A stretch of DNA of 13,202 bases from an uncultured Acetatifactor sp. (GTDB lineage: Bacteria > Bacillota > Clostridia > Lachnospirales > Lachnospiraceae). Positions 1 through 6,756 of the stretch are shown here, piece by piece; the stretch's first letter is position 1; each line of letters starts with the position of its first letter. The DNA is taken from NCBI GenBank assembly GCA_910587755.1, contig CAJUNZ010000043.1, positions 1-13,202 on the forward strand. The letters run 5' to 3'. The notes beneath the pieces are model-generated. The model did no database searches. It was not told the DNA's origin and saw nothing but the letters and a program-made list of their open reading frames with translations. A program made the translations under genes and the position numbers.

Positions 1-35
1 TCGTTGTAACATGGTATCTGTATGATCAGTTTCAT
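1..35 (-). CDS. Glycosyltransferase family 2, N-terminus only (cut by window edge)
   Basis: Only the first 11 codons are inside the window. They read MKLIIQIPCYN, followed by GA, which would start a Glu or Asp codon. A short beta strand followed by IPCYNE is the usual opening of family 2 (GT-A fold) glycosyltransferases such as polyprenyl-phosphate sugar transferases, where it forms the start of the nucleotide-sugar pocket. An AAAGGAAC-like ribosome site lies about 10 bases before the ATG. The gene is 72 bp downstream of the SH3-domain gene on the same strand, so it probably belongs to the same operon. A GT2 enzyme that loads a lipid carrier would suit the GT-C-like membrane protein two genes upstream. 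The family call rests on very few residues, so the substrate cannot be named. Confidence 0.6.
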   Translation of the reverse strand, partial: MKLIIQIPCYN

Positions 36-107
36 CTGTGTCCGTTCCTTTCTTTCCACCCTTTTTTGTCAGCCAGTGCACTGTCCATGCAGAAATTCAC
101 GATTCTG

Positions 108-710
108 TCAAGATTCTGTATTGGATCCATCACGGCGTTCTTTCAGCACCTGAAACACTGCATATGCTGCAATCACTGCCCCTGTCAGCACAAGAATCAA
201 GACATTGGAAACACCGGATTTTCCGCCCTCCTTCTCCCCTTCTGCACCGGTGTCCTTCCCGTCAGAGGATCCTTCCACAGCTTCTCCTTCAGCCTCGCCT
301 GCGCCAGAAGACTCTCCCGCATTCTCCTTCTGTTCCCCAGGCCGAACCTGCGGGATGGTATCCTCTCCTATGGTCTCATCCCAGCCTTCTTCCGCCGTAT
401 ACATCTCCAGAAAATCCTTCCGCACATAACCTGTCTCTCCGTTGTACGCCACCCGGTACCATCCCTCTTCTGTCAATTCCACAGCGAAAATCCTCTCCCC
501 GGCCAAAAGCTGTCCCAGGACTTCCGCTGACGTGTCAGGCTCCCGGCGCACATTGACTTTGGACAGGGCCTCCATCATGGCAGGGCTGCTTATCCCCTCC
601 CCGGCCGCCAGAATCCTCTTTTCAGGCATACAGACTGCCAGCATGACAAACAGCAAAGCCGTCCATACTCCGGCAAAAATCTTTTTTCCATCCTTCACAG
701 TATGATTCAT
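108..710 (-). CDS. Secreted SH3b-domain protein with C-terminal membrane anchor
   Basis: This 200-residue protein has a basic start and a hydrophobic stretch at about residues 11-27, which look like a signal peptide ending near ILAAG. A bacterial SH3 domain spans about 50-104 (KVNVRREPDTSAEVLGQL, GWYRVAY, GYVRKDFLEM). An acidic Gly/Ser/Glu-rich linker (about 105-165) leads to one membrane helix (about 168-187) and a short charged tail. SH3b domains commonly bind peptidoglycan or other wall polymers, so the inferred topology is a wall-facing domain tethered to the membrane; no catalytic domain is visible. I chose the ATG at 710 because GGAGGGCGG lies just before it and the signal peptide begins there. 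An in-frame ATG at 770 would overlap the previous gene by 8 bases and hide the signal sequence. It lies 52 bp after the O-antigen-ligase-like gene. Its exact role is unknown. Confidence 0.8.
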   Translation of the reverse strand: MNHTVKDGKKIFAGVWTALLFVMLAVCMPEKRILAAGEGISSPAMMEALSKVNVRREPDTSAEVLGQLLAGERIFAVELTEEGWYRVAYNGETGYVRKDFLEMYTAEEGWDETIGEDTIPQVRPGEQKENAGESSGAGEAEGEAVEGSSDGKDTGAEGEKEGGKSGVSNVLILVLTGAVIAAYAVFQVLKERRDGSNTES

Positions 711-762
711 GTATCCGCCCTCCGCTGTTTTTACTCTCCTCACCCCGTCCCGAAGCCTGCGC

Positions 763-2130
763 TCAAACATCGCCCCATACCCGGTTTGGCTCCCGGAAAT
801 AGAGCACCCTGGCAGCGGCAGCCGCGTACAAAGGCGCTGCCGCCGCCTGCTGGCTGAAAAAGACAGCCTGTGCCAGACACACCGCCAAAATCAGTGTATC
901 TCCGCCAAAAATATCCCCGGACCTGTGCCTCCGCCCCCTGCGCCCCATCTGCTGTACGGCCGCAAGTATGATACAGATCACCCAGACGCCTCCTATCAGG
1001 CCGAACTTTTCCACTCCATCGTAGAAGCTGCCATTGTGACCGGCGCAGTACTCCCTGGCAGCGGCCGAAAAGTGCCCCAGCAGGTTTATGCCCGTGCCCT
1101 CCCCCATGCCTTCCAGGCGCTCCCCCATGATCAGAAGCAGGAACAGGATCAGGCCTGTCCCTGCCAGGGCCCATGACAGCCCCTTCTGGAAACCATGCAG
1201 AAGCACACCTCTGCCCTCTGGCAGTCTGTCCCACCAGGAAAAAAAGAGCACGCCTGCCAGCGCCAGAGCCAAGTTCAGACATACACCGTCCTCCAGACTC
1301 CAGGCGCCCCCTGTCTTTACCAGGGGCGCATATCTGACAAGCAGCGGCATGTTCGACAACAGGAAGAAAAAGGCAGAGGCCATCTGCATGGTCCTTCGCA
1401 CAAATTCCTTCTCCGGTCGGTGCAGCAGAATGGAAACGGGAAAAGCCAGACAGCCCAGCAAAATCCCTATGACATTTCCGTCCAAAAACAGAAGGAGCCA
1501 CCCGGCCAGAGCCATACCCAGGCAGAACAGGCGCTTTCCGCCCTCCTCCCTGCAGTATCCCTCCATGGCCCCGGTATTTACAAGCAGCAGAAAAGGCGCC
1601 AGCGCCCCTTCCTCCAACAGGGGGCGCAGATTAAATACATAAGAAGAATCCACCAGAAAGTGCCGCAGAAGCCCCAGATATACCAAAGCAACACAGAGCA
1701 AAAAGATTCCCGGCACCTCCTGCGAAAAACCCCTTCCCGGCGCATCACTTTCAGACAGCCCGCCATTCAGAAAACTTTCCCTCACCGGACTTCTGGCAGA
1801 GCGCTGTTCCTTCCAGGAAATCAGGAAAAAAAGCAGGGCAAGAGCTATTCCCAGAAGACTGTCGCTGCTGTCCCCTCCTTCAGCCGCCTCCGCCACAAGC
1901 CTGAGAACATTCCACAGAAAAAATCCCCCAGCCAGACAGTCCAGAGCAGTCCATCTGCGCCTGAGCTTCCCGCCGCCCTCTGCCAGAAATGCCGCCCCCT
2001 CCAGTACCGCCGACAGCCACACCACCCAGATCCGCCCTTCGATCCCCGCCAGTTTCCATCCGGGCATCACAGCCGACAGGAGCACCACCGCGCATATCCG
2101 AAATATATGTATCATGTCTTTCCGCACCAT
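763..2130 (-). CDS. Multi-span membrane protein, O-antigen ligase/polymerase-like
   Basis: This 455-residue protein is very hydrophobic, with roughly ten or more membrane segments. Near residues 364-379 it has GHNGSFYDG and then EKFGLIGG, followed by another helix. This resembles the HN...E-x-GLIG signature in the last large outer loop of the Wzy/WaaL O-antigen ligase and polymerase family. Those enzymes join or transfer lipid-linked glycans outside the cell membrane. The resemblance is by eye and the family diverges fast, so the call is moderate; another polytopic surface-glycan protein is possible. The reading frame extends upstream to 2334, but that would overlap the preceding gene by almost 190 bases. 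The ATG at 2130 has AGAGGGG eight bases before it and sits 16 bp after the previous stop, so it is the chosen start. Tight spacing implies co-transcription with the GT-C-like gene. Confidence 0.6.
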   Translation of the reverse strand: MVRKDMIHIFRICAVVLLSAVMPGWKLAGIEGRIWVVWLSAVLEGAAFLAEGGGKLRRRWTALDCLAGGFFLWNVLRLVAEAAEGGDSSDSLLGIALALLFFLISWKEQRSARSPVRESFLNGGLSESDAPGRGFSQEVPGIFLLCVALVYLGLLRHFLVDSSYVFNLRPLLEEGALAPFLLLVNTGAMEGYCREEGGKRLFCLGMALAGWLLLFLDGNVIGILLGCLAFPVSILLHRPEKEFVRRTMQMASAFFFLLSNMPLLVRYAPLVKTGGAWSLEDGVCLNLALALAGVLFFSWWDRLPEGRGVLLHGFQKGLSWALAGTGLILFLLLIMGERLEGMGEGTGINLLGHFSAAAREYCAGHNGSFYDGVEKFGLIGGVWVICIILAAVQQMGRRGRRHRSGDIFGGDTLILAVCLAQAVFFSQQAAAAPLYAAAAARVLYFREPNRVWGDV

Positions 2131-2146
2131 CCTGCCCGCCCCTCTT

Positions 2147-4000
2147 TTATGGCTGTTTTCCGCCTTCCCTGAAAGCAGCCTTAAGAAACTTTCTTCCCCC
2201 GGTTCCAGAAGGCCCCCTCCGAAGCCTGACCCTATCCCCGGACTCATCCCAGCAGACCCGGAAGCTGTGGGATTCCATGAGAATTCTGTACTCGCCAGAC
2301 AGCTCCCTCTCAGACAGCGCTTCTCCCTCTCCAATCTGCACTAGAAATATCTCCCCCGGAGGCAGTGCCCCCTCCTCCCCAACAGGGCGCAGAGAAATAT
2401 CCTGCAGCATATACTGTGCCAGACAGGCCCGGGTTCCCCTGTCCCCATACAGACAAAATACTTCCTTCTTTCCCACAGCGTGCAGCATTTCCCTGGCTCC
2501 GGCAAGCAGCTCCACATCACTCCGCTGCCACTCATGGGCAGGCAGGATATAGGTCACGGTATTGTACCCCGAAAGCGCCAACTGCATCAGACAGGGAACC
2601 AGTAAAAAGAGCCGTCTCCATCCACTGCTCCGTCCTGCCGGGAATGCCCCCGCAAGAACCGCTCCCCCTAACATTCCGCCGGCATAAGCATACGAAATTG
2701 TCCTTGTGTCATACCTTTGAGCAAGGTCAAAGGCATACAGTATTCCTGTCACAGAATGCCGGTTTGCATACAGCATCTCCCCTGTGCCAAGCAGAAGATA
2801 CACTGCCAGAAACCCAACTCCTAAAAGCCCTGTCAGCCACAGCATTCGTCTGCGCACTCCCGGCCTCTGCAGCAGCTCCAGCACCCCAAAAGCCAGTATG
2901 GGCGGCACCGTATTCTCATGGTACCTTCCATACAAAAGCGCATCCATTCTGTCAGATTTTAAACAGTATATGGTTGTGATCAGCAATGCCGCACCATGGG
3001 TCAGCAGAAGCCAAAGACAGAGCCATCTCTCAACCGAACCCCCTTCCGCGCCGCCTTTACTTTCCGCCCTCTGTGCCAGCAGTTTCCCTGTCTCCCGGAA
3101 TAAAAAAGCCATACCCCAGAAATACAGCCCAAAACTGGCGCATCCAAGATAAAAAATCTTTCCTGCCAGTCCCGCCAAAAAGCGGAAAAGTCCCTCCAGA
3201 CTGCACAGATAGGCAAGTTTTCCCCACTGTCCTGTGTAATCATTGGCGCCCGTGAGCTCCCGATAGTCCGCAGACTCTACCCCGGTCACAAGCATGTTTT
3301 TGATTCCTCCTGCCAGCGCTGCCATACAGACCAAAACCGCCAGGAAAAACAGCACCCGCTTCCACCTGCCGGAACTTTTGTCCCGAAGTGCTGCCCCCAG
3401 AACCATGCACACTGCCGTTCCCAGGACAATCCCCACCGTCCGCAGATGCACCATGTACATAAAGCTCACTGTCAACACCGGAACCATCCCTCTCCAAAGA
3501 CCAGGATGTTTCAGCCACCCCGCCATTCCCCAGGCAAGAAGAAGATACAGAAAAGTGAGAAAAACTTCCGCCAGAGTGGTCTGTGCATAAGTGGCACAGG
3601 ACACATACAGCAGACCTGTTCCGGCAGCCAGAGCCGCCGCCCTTCTGTCCATGACGCGGAAGATTTCTTTTAAAATTCCATAGAGCAGCAGCACACCTGC
3701 TGCCAGCATAACAAAATTCAGCCCGGTCATAAGCCGGTACAGAATCAATGGATCCCGGACCACAGCCATAAAAGGATACATCAGCAGACCATATCCAAAA
3801 GAATACCAGGAATGCTGCGCCACCACCTGGGACCAGTCCATTCCGGCCATGGAAGCTGCATGAGCCCAGTAGCCGAATTCATCCGGAAAAATGACCGGGG
3901 CGTCCAGTCTGGAACCTGCAGCCCAGGCAGCGCCTGTCCATACTGCCATAAATCCAAACAGTATCCCTGCGGCACTCCTGTGCCCTGCCCCCTGCTCCAT
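2147..4000 (-). CDS. GT-C-fold (ArnT/PMT-like, family 39-type) membrane glycosyltransferase candidate
   Basis: This 617-residue protein has an N-terminal membrane helix and then an outer loop containing DAPVIFPDEFGYWAHAA. The acidic pair D40-E41 sits where GT-C glycosyltransferases keep the catalytic acid of the first periplasmic loop. About ten more hydrophobic segments follow, then a soluble C-terminal part from about residue 495 (VELLAGAREMLHAVGKKEVF onward), probably outside the cell. GT-C enzymes move sugars from polyprenyl-phosphate donors to lipids, glycans or proteins at the outer face of the membrane; donor and acceptor here are unknown. Start: ATG at 4000, with AAGGAG about 12 bases upstream and a GGGGGCGG run nearer. 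The upstream region carries a strong hairpin touching this ribosome site. It lies 66 bp after the secreted Thr/Pro-rich protein gene and 16 bp before the O-antigen-ligase-like gene, consistent with one surface-glycan operon. Confidence 0.65.
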   Translation of the reverse strand: MEQGAGHRSAAGILFGFMAVWTGAAWAAGSRLDAPVIFPDEFGYWAHAASMAGMDWSQVVAQHSWYSFGYGLLMYPFMAVVRDPLILYRLMTGLNFVMLAAGVLLLYGILKEIFRVMDRRAAALAAGTGLLYVSCATYAQTTLAEVFLTFLYLLLAWGMAGWLKHPGLWRGMVPVLTVSFMYMVHLRTVGIVLGTAVCMVLGAALRDKSSGRWKRVLFFLAVLVCMAALAGGIKNMLVTGVESADYRELTGANDYTGQWGKLAYLCSLEGLFRFLAGLAGKIFYLGCASFGLYFWGMAFLFRETGKLLAQRAESKGGAEGGSVERWLCLWLLLTHGAALLITTIYCLKSDRMDALLYGRYHENTVPPILAFGVLELLQRPGVRRRMLWLTGLLGVGFLAVYLLLGTGEMLYANRHSVTGILYAFDLAQRYDTRTISYAYAGGMLGGAVLAGAFPAGRSSGWRRLFLLVPCLMQLALSGYNTVTYILPAHEWQRSDVELLAGAREMLHAVGKKEVFCLYGDRGTRACLAQYMLQDISLRPVGEEGALPPGEIFLVQIGEGEALSERELSGEYRILMESHSFRVCWDESGDRVRLRRGPSGTGGRKFLKAAFREGGKQP

Positions 4001-4016
4001 GTCCGCCCCCGTCTCC

Positions 4017-4049
4017 TTCCGGAAAACAGGGATTCCCCTGTTTCCGGAA
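4017..4049 (-). promoter_or_regulatory. Intercistronic hairpin next to the ribosome site of the GT-C gene
   Basis: The arms TTCCGGAAAACAGGG (4017-4031) and CCCTGTTTCCGGAA (4036-4049) pair along 14 bp with one bulged A and a four-base loop. On the minus strand it lies between the stop of the secreted protein and the start of the GT-C gene. Its 3' foot overlaps the GGAAGGAG that precedes the ATG at 4000. It has no T-run on the minus-strand 3' side, so it does not look like a terminator for this operon. It could stabilise the upstream message or tune translation of the downstream gene. On the plus strand a TTTTTT lies about 11 bases beyond it, too far for a typical terminator. Confidence 0.5.
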
Positions 4050-4066
4050 ACTGCAAGCCTTTTTTA

Positions 4067-4885
4067 TTACCTGAAAATATCAAAGCTTCCCGCAGGAGCC
4101 TTGATCAATGCAAAAACGCCGAACCCATCGGTCTTCACGGAAAGAATGGAAGGGTCTTCCGAAGTGTTGGGCAGAATGCTCACTCTGCCGCCTTCCTGTA
4201 CACGGATGACAGCATACTCATATCCCGCCTGACGGAACGATGCCGGGAGCCCCAGAGTGATCGTGATGGGATTGTTGATATCCACCACTTTTTGGCCGTT
4301 TAAGTACGCCATCATATCGAGAACGGCCCCTCTCTCAGCCTGAATCCCGTTTGACATTAAAATGCCCATTCCGTCGTTGATACTGGCCAGTGCCAGTTCC
4401 CCGCACCTGGTATCCAGACAGACCATTTCCACATAGTCGCCCTTCCCTGCACCAAACGCTGCATTCACTGCCGCAAGCGGCGTGGTGATGGCAATGCCCT
4501 CCACCACTGTCACCCTGTAAGTGCCGGGGATTGTGGACTTGAGAACTGTTCCGCCGGCAGTAGTCACCACATCTGCCACCAAGTCCTGGCCATCTTCAGA
4601 TGAATCTTCAGGTGTCTCTGCAGGTGCTGTTGTGGGCACTGTCTCCGGCGGCGCTGTGGGCGGTGTCGTAGGCACTGTGCCAGGCGGCGTTGTGGGTACT
4701 GTGCCAGGCGGCGTCGTAGGCTCCGTGCTGGCTCCCGGATCCTGGGTTCCTGGATCATTTGTCCCCGCCTTAGTGCTTAAGAGCTGCACCCCGCCATTTG
4801 CGTTTACTGCCAGTACCGGTGATACCGCCACCACAGCTGCAACAGCGAAGACGCCGATCCTTTTTAGTACTTCCTTGCTAACCAT
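4067..4885 (-). CDS. Secreted Thr/Pro-rich repeat protein with unknown C-terminal domain
   Basis: This 272-residue protein starts with a clear signal peptide (MVSKEVLKRIGVFAVAAVVA, likely cut after A29 in AVNA-NG). A low-complexity Thr/Pro/Gly region (about 54-92) is built from copies of TTPPGTVP, followed by a Ser/Glu/Asp patch. The C-terminal domain (about 100-272) contains one Cys pair (C156, C161). It ends in a beta-rich segment, PITITLGLPASFRQAGYEYA through VFALIKA, resembling a module often seen at the ends of Clostridia surface proteins. No LPXTG motif and no C-terminal helix are visible, so it is probably released or held non-covalently. The ATG has a perfect AAGGAGGT (4893-4900) seven bases upstream, so strong expression is likely. 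It is the first gene of the leftward operon. I do not recognise a named family and infer only a surface or wall-spacer role. Confidence 0.8.
   Translation of the reverse strand: MVSKEVLKRIGVFAVAAVVAVSPVLAVNANGGVQLLSTKAGTNDPGTQDPGASTEPTTPPGTVPTTPPGTVPTTPPTAPPETVPTTAPAETPEDSSEDGQDLVADVVTTAGGTVLKSTIPGTYRVTVVEGIAITTPLAAVNAAFGAGKGDYVEMVCLDTRCGELALASINDGMGILMSNGIQAERGAVLDMMAYLNGQKVVDINNPITITLGLPASFRQAGYEYAVIRVQEGGRVSILPNTSEDPSILSVKTDGFGVFALIKAPAGSFDIFR
4635..4718. repeat. Short 24-bp tandem repeat array coding for Thr/Pro repeats
   Basis: Near-identical 24-base units lie at 4635-4658, 4671-4694 and 4695-4718, with a 12-base half unit at 4659-4670. Each full unit encodes a permutation of the eight-residue TTPPGTVP repeat within the secreted protein. 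The units stay in frame, so a gain or loss of one would change spacer length without breaking the gene. Confidence 0.75.
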
Positions 4886-5065
4886 CTCTCTTACCTCCTT
4901 GTTTAGATTTATATATTCGGGGAGAGCATTCCCGGATATATCTTTTATGCTGTCCGCCTCTTATATCCGATAGAGCCAAAATATAGTCCTCCGGATACAG
5001 CTCACTCCTCCCGGCATATTGTTTTCATAAAACCGGCACTTCTGCGAAAAAAGTCCGTACACCAC

Positions 5066-5105
5066 AAAAAAAGCGGCCTGCAGATATCTGCTGACCACTT
5101 TTTTT
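5066..5105 (-). terminator. Rho-independent terminator behind the integrase
   Basis: An A7 run and GCGG (5066-5076) pair with CCAC and a T7 run (5095-5105). Within this lies the perfect palindrome GCAGATATCTGC (5080-5091). Read on the minus strand the structure ends in GCCGCTTTTTTT, a standard terminator shape. It lies about 230 bp after the integrase stop and ahead of the secreted-protein operon, so it should separate the two transcription units. The flanking A and T runs mean it could work in both directions. Confidence 0.7.
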
Positions 5106-5199
5106 GACGGCTTATTTTCTATCGCTCCTGACAATTCCTAAGCCGGCTCCGCTCCCAGGCTGACCGCTGCAAAAGGAGGAATTTTCCCACGTCAAATAC

Positions 5200-5223
5200 C
5201 GCAGCGCCACTGTGGCGGCTGCG
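5200..5223. repeat. GC-rich hairpin downstream of the integrase
   Basis: CGCAGC-GCCA and TGGC-G-GCTGCG form a ten-pair stem with a CTG loop and one bulged G. Neither side carries a T-run, so it is not a standard terminator. It is 110 bp beyond the integrase stop and could be a recombinase-related or RNA-stability element, but nothing in the sequence settles this. Confidence 0.45.
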
Positions 5224-5332
5224 TTCCCATTTTCCTCTCCCCTAATAGTCTACCCCTGCTTTTTCTTCCCTCCAGTTCTTTTTTCCGCAGCTTCCTTCCT
5301 CAGACCTTCTCCCCCTCAGGCTTCCTCCCCCT

Positions 5333-6484
5333 TCAGGCTTCCGCCGCCCCAAACACTCCGTTTATCAGCTCCTTCTTATGTTCCATGGTGGAATGCACAT
5401 ACAGGCCCAAGGTCACTTTCACACTGGCATGCCCCAAAATCTCGCTGAGGCTCTTTACGTCAAATCCCTTCCTGACACACCTGCTGGCAAAGTAGTGCCG
5501 GAGTGTGTGGAATTTAAAGCCCTCTATGCCGCAGGCCTTCAGCAGCGCCGCAAAACGGTACTGCACCGTCCGGGCCTCCGCCCAGGCTTTCCGCTTCCCT
5601 GCCACCAGATAGGCATCCTCCCCTCCCCGGTGCTCCTCCAGAAGCTGCAGCACCGGCGCAGGAATGGGGATATTCCTCACAGAAGAAGCTGTCTTGGGCG
5701 TCTGGACCTGCACATGGGTGCCGCAGGCTCCCTGTCCGCACTGCTTTATCCTCTGCATGTTCCTTCGCACCCGCAGCACTCCTGCCTCCAGGTCAATGTC
5801 CCCCCACCTCAGGGCGCACAGCTCCCCAATGCGGATCCCCGTGCAGCAGGCCAGAAGCACCCCCAGGCAGGTGCCGTCCCCTGCGTGTTCCGACAGATGC
5901 CCCATCAGCTTCTCCATGGTATGGTCAGAAGGCACCTCCACAGGCTTTCCACGCCCGGCCTTTCCGGTTTTCAGCACCGGCAGCGCCCGGCCGTGCTCCA
6001 GGGACATGTGTCGAAAGGCCTGGCGCAGCACCGTCCCGATACTCCTGGCGTAGGAGGAAGAAATCTTTGCGCCGTCACGTTTCCTGCGCAGCCCCTCCAG
6101 AAACACACTGCAGGAGGCGCTGTCAAAATCCTGCCCTTTTTTCTCCCCGATGCTTCTCCGGATATGCCGCTCTACGATCTGAAAGTAACAGGCATAAGTT
6201 GACTCCTTCCAGTCCCCCTTTTTATCCTCCATCCACCGGTCCACAATCTCTCCCACCGTCAGGCCGCACCCGTCTGTGCCCTGCTCTTTTACAGATCCTT
6301 TCTGCCCAATCTCCTCCCGGGCCAGTTCCTTTACTAACGCCATCACCTTCTCCCTGGCTTCCTTATAGCTTCGGCCGTACACGGATCGGTATCCCGCCTT
6401 TCCGTCCCTGGAACGCCGGATTCTCACCCGGCCCTCCCACCTGCCGTCCTTTCTCCTGTAAATGTTCAGTCCCTTCTTTGCCAT
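5333..6484 (-). CDS. Tyrosine recombinase/integrase, Tn916-type architecture, apparently orphan
   Basis: This 383-residue protein performs site-specific DNA strand exchange through a 3'-phosphotyrosine link. It has an arm-type AP2-like DNA-binding start (KGLNIYRRKDGRWEGRVRIR), then a SAM-like core-binding domain (about 85-165, TVGEIVDRWMEDKKGDWKES onward) and a catalytic domain. The full catalytic set is visible: R218 (TGIRIGEL), K264 (TPKTASSVR), H326-x-x-R329 (HTLRH), H352 (LGHASV) and Y362 (GLYVHS). It therefore looks active. The ATG at 6484 is chosen because GGAAGGAG sits six bases before it; a longer frame to 6538 lacks such a site. No excisionase, relaxase, tRNA or cargo is adjacent, which is unusual for a mobile element. 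Its neighbours are a surface operon and a candidate small RNA. It may be a leftover of an integrated element or a resident recombinase acting on nearby DNA. Confidence 0.92.
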   Translation of the reverse strand: MAKKGLNIYRRKDGRWEGRVRIRRSRDGKAGYRSVYGRSYKEAREKVMALVKELAREEIGQKGSVKEQGTDGCGLTVGEIVDRWMEDKKGDWKESTYACYFQIVERHIRRSIGEKKGQDFDSASCSVFLEGLRRKRDGAKISSSYARSIGTVLRQAFRHMSLEHGRALPVLKTGKAGRGKPVEVPSDHTMEKLMGHLSEHAGDGTCLGVLLACCTGIRIGELCALRWGDIDLEAGVLRVRRNMQRIKQCGQGACGTHVQVQTPKTASSVRNIPIPAPVLQLLEEHRGGEDAYLVAGKRKAWAEARTVQYRFAALLKACGIEGFKFHTLRHYFASRCVRKGFDVKSLSEILGHASVKVTLGLYVHSTMEHKKELINGVFGAAEA

Positions 6485-6614
6485 GGCTTTCTCCTTCCGT
6501 ACTGACCATCTTTCTGACGGCTCGCAGCGTTGCCCCACCGCCCTTTCCTGGTCTTTCTAAGCAGATTTTACAATATCTGACAGGCTGTTTGGAAGAAAAA
6601 TGTATATTTTACAG

Positions 6615-6643
6615 TTGAAATATAGGCTGCAGCGTGGTATGAT
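6615..6643 (+). promoter_or_regulatory. Strong sigma-A-type promoter pointing away from the integrase
   Basis: TTGAAA (6615-6620), a 17-base spacer and TATGAT (6638-6643) match the consensus at five of six bases in each box. A TGG before the -10 adds an extended -10 element. Transcription should start near 6650. No protein gene with a ribosome site follows on the plus strand; the next clear signal is the terminator at about 6757-6822. Confidence 0.7.
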
Positions 6644-6678
6644 AACGGTAAATGCAAGTGTCCACGCACTCTCTTCCG

Positions 6679-6707
6679 CATATACATAGATGTTTTCTTT
6701 TCGTAAA
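6679..6707 (-). promoter_or_regulatory. Possible weak promoter for the integrase
   Basis: On the minus strand TTTACG (6702-6707), a 17-base spacer and TATATG (6679-6684) give four of six matches in each box. Transcription would start near 6672, leaving a leader of about 190 bases before the integrase. Its first 20 or so bases would be complementary to the 5' end of the plus-strand RNA candidate, so the two promoters would face each other. Confidence 0.3.
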
Positions 6708-6756
6708 TGTGCCGGATTTATGAAATTTTTTGTCCGGATGTTTCAGAATTCCGCAA

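Larger units (their letters stand above)
4886..5332. other. Gene-free stretch between the surface operon and the integrase
   Basis: These 447 bases hold no convincing gene on either strand. They contain the ribosome site of the secreted protein (4893-4900) and CGGATA-type short inverted repeats (4933-4940 with 4962-4969, and a third copy at 4992-4997). They also contain a small GTTTT-CAT-AAAAC hairpin (5021-5033), a terminator (5066-5105), a GC-rich hairpin (5200-5223), and a pyrimidine-rich tract up to the integrase stop. I could not find a good -35/-10 pair for the leftward operon, though its promoter should lie between about 4905 and 5065. Confidence 0.6.

Noticed and set aside
1195..2172. 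A 325-codon plus-strand frame opposite the O-antigen-ligase-like gene
   Set aside because: Gln/Pro/Arg/His-rich with no signal peptide, domain or ribosome site. The minus-strand frame has membrane helices and operon spacing, so it is the real one.
2131..2334. Upstream extension of the O-antigen-ligase-like gene to 2334
   Set aside because: It would overlap the GT-C gene by almost 190 bases; the ATG at 2130 has a good ribosome site and normal spacing.
5171..5180. AAAAGGAGGA on the plus strand, a perfect ribosome-site sequence
   Set aside because: No ATG, GTG or TTG follows at a usable distance and no open frame begins there.
6485..6538. Upstream extension of the integrase to 6538
   Set aside because: The ATG at 6484 has GGAAGGAG at ideal distance and matches the common family start; the added residues do not resemble it.
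6652..6723. A 23-codon frame starting at an ATG almost at the predicted start of the plus-strand RNA
   Set aside because: Would need leaderless translation; no ribosome site and no recognisable peptide. Kept only as a remote possibility.
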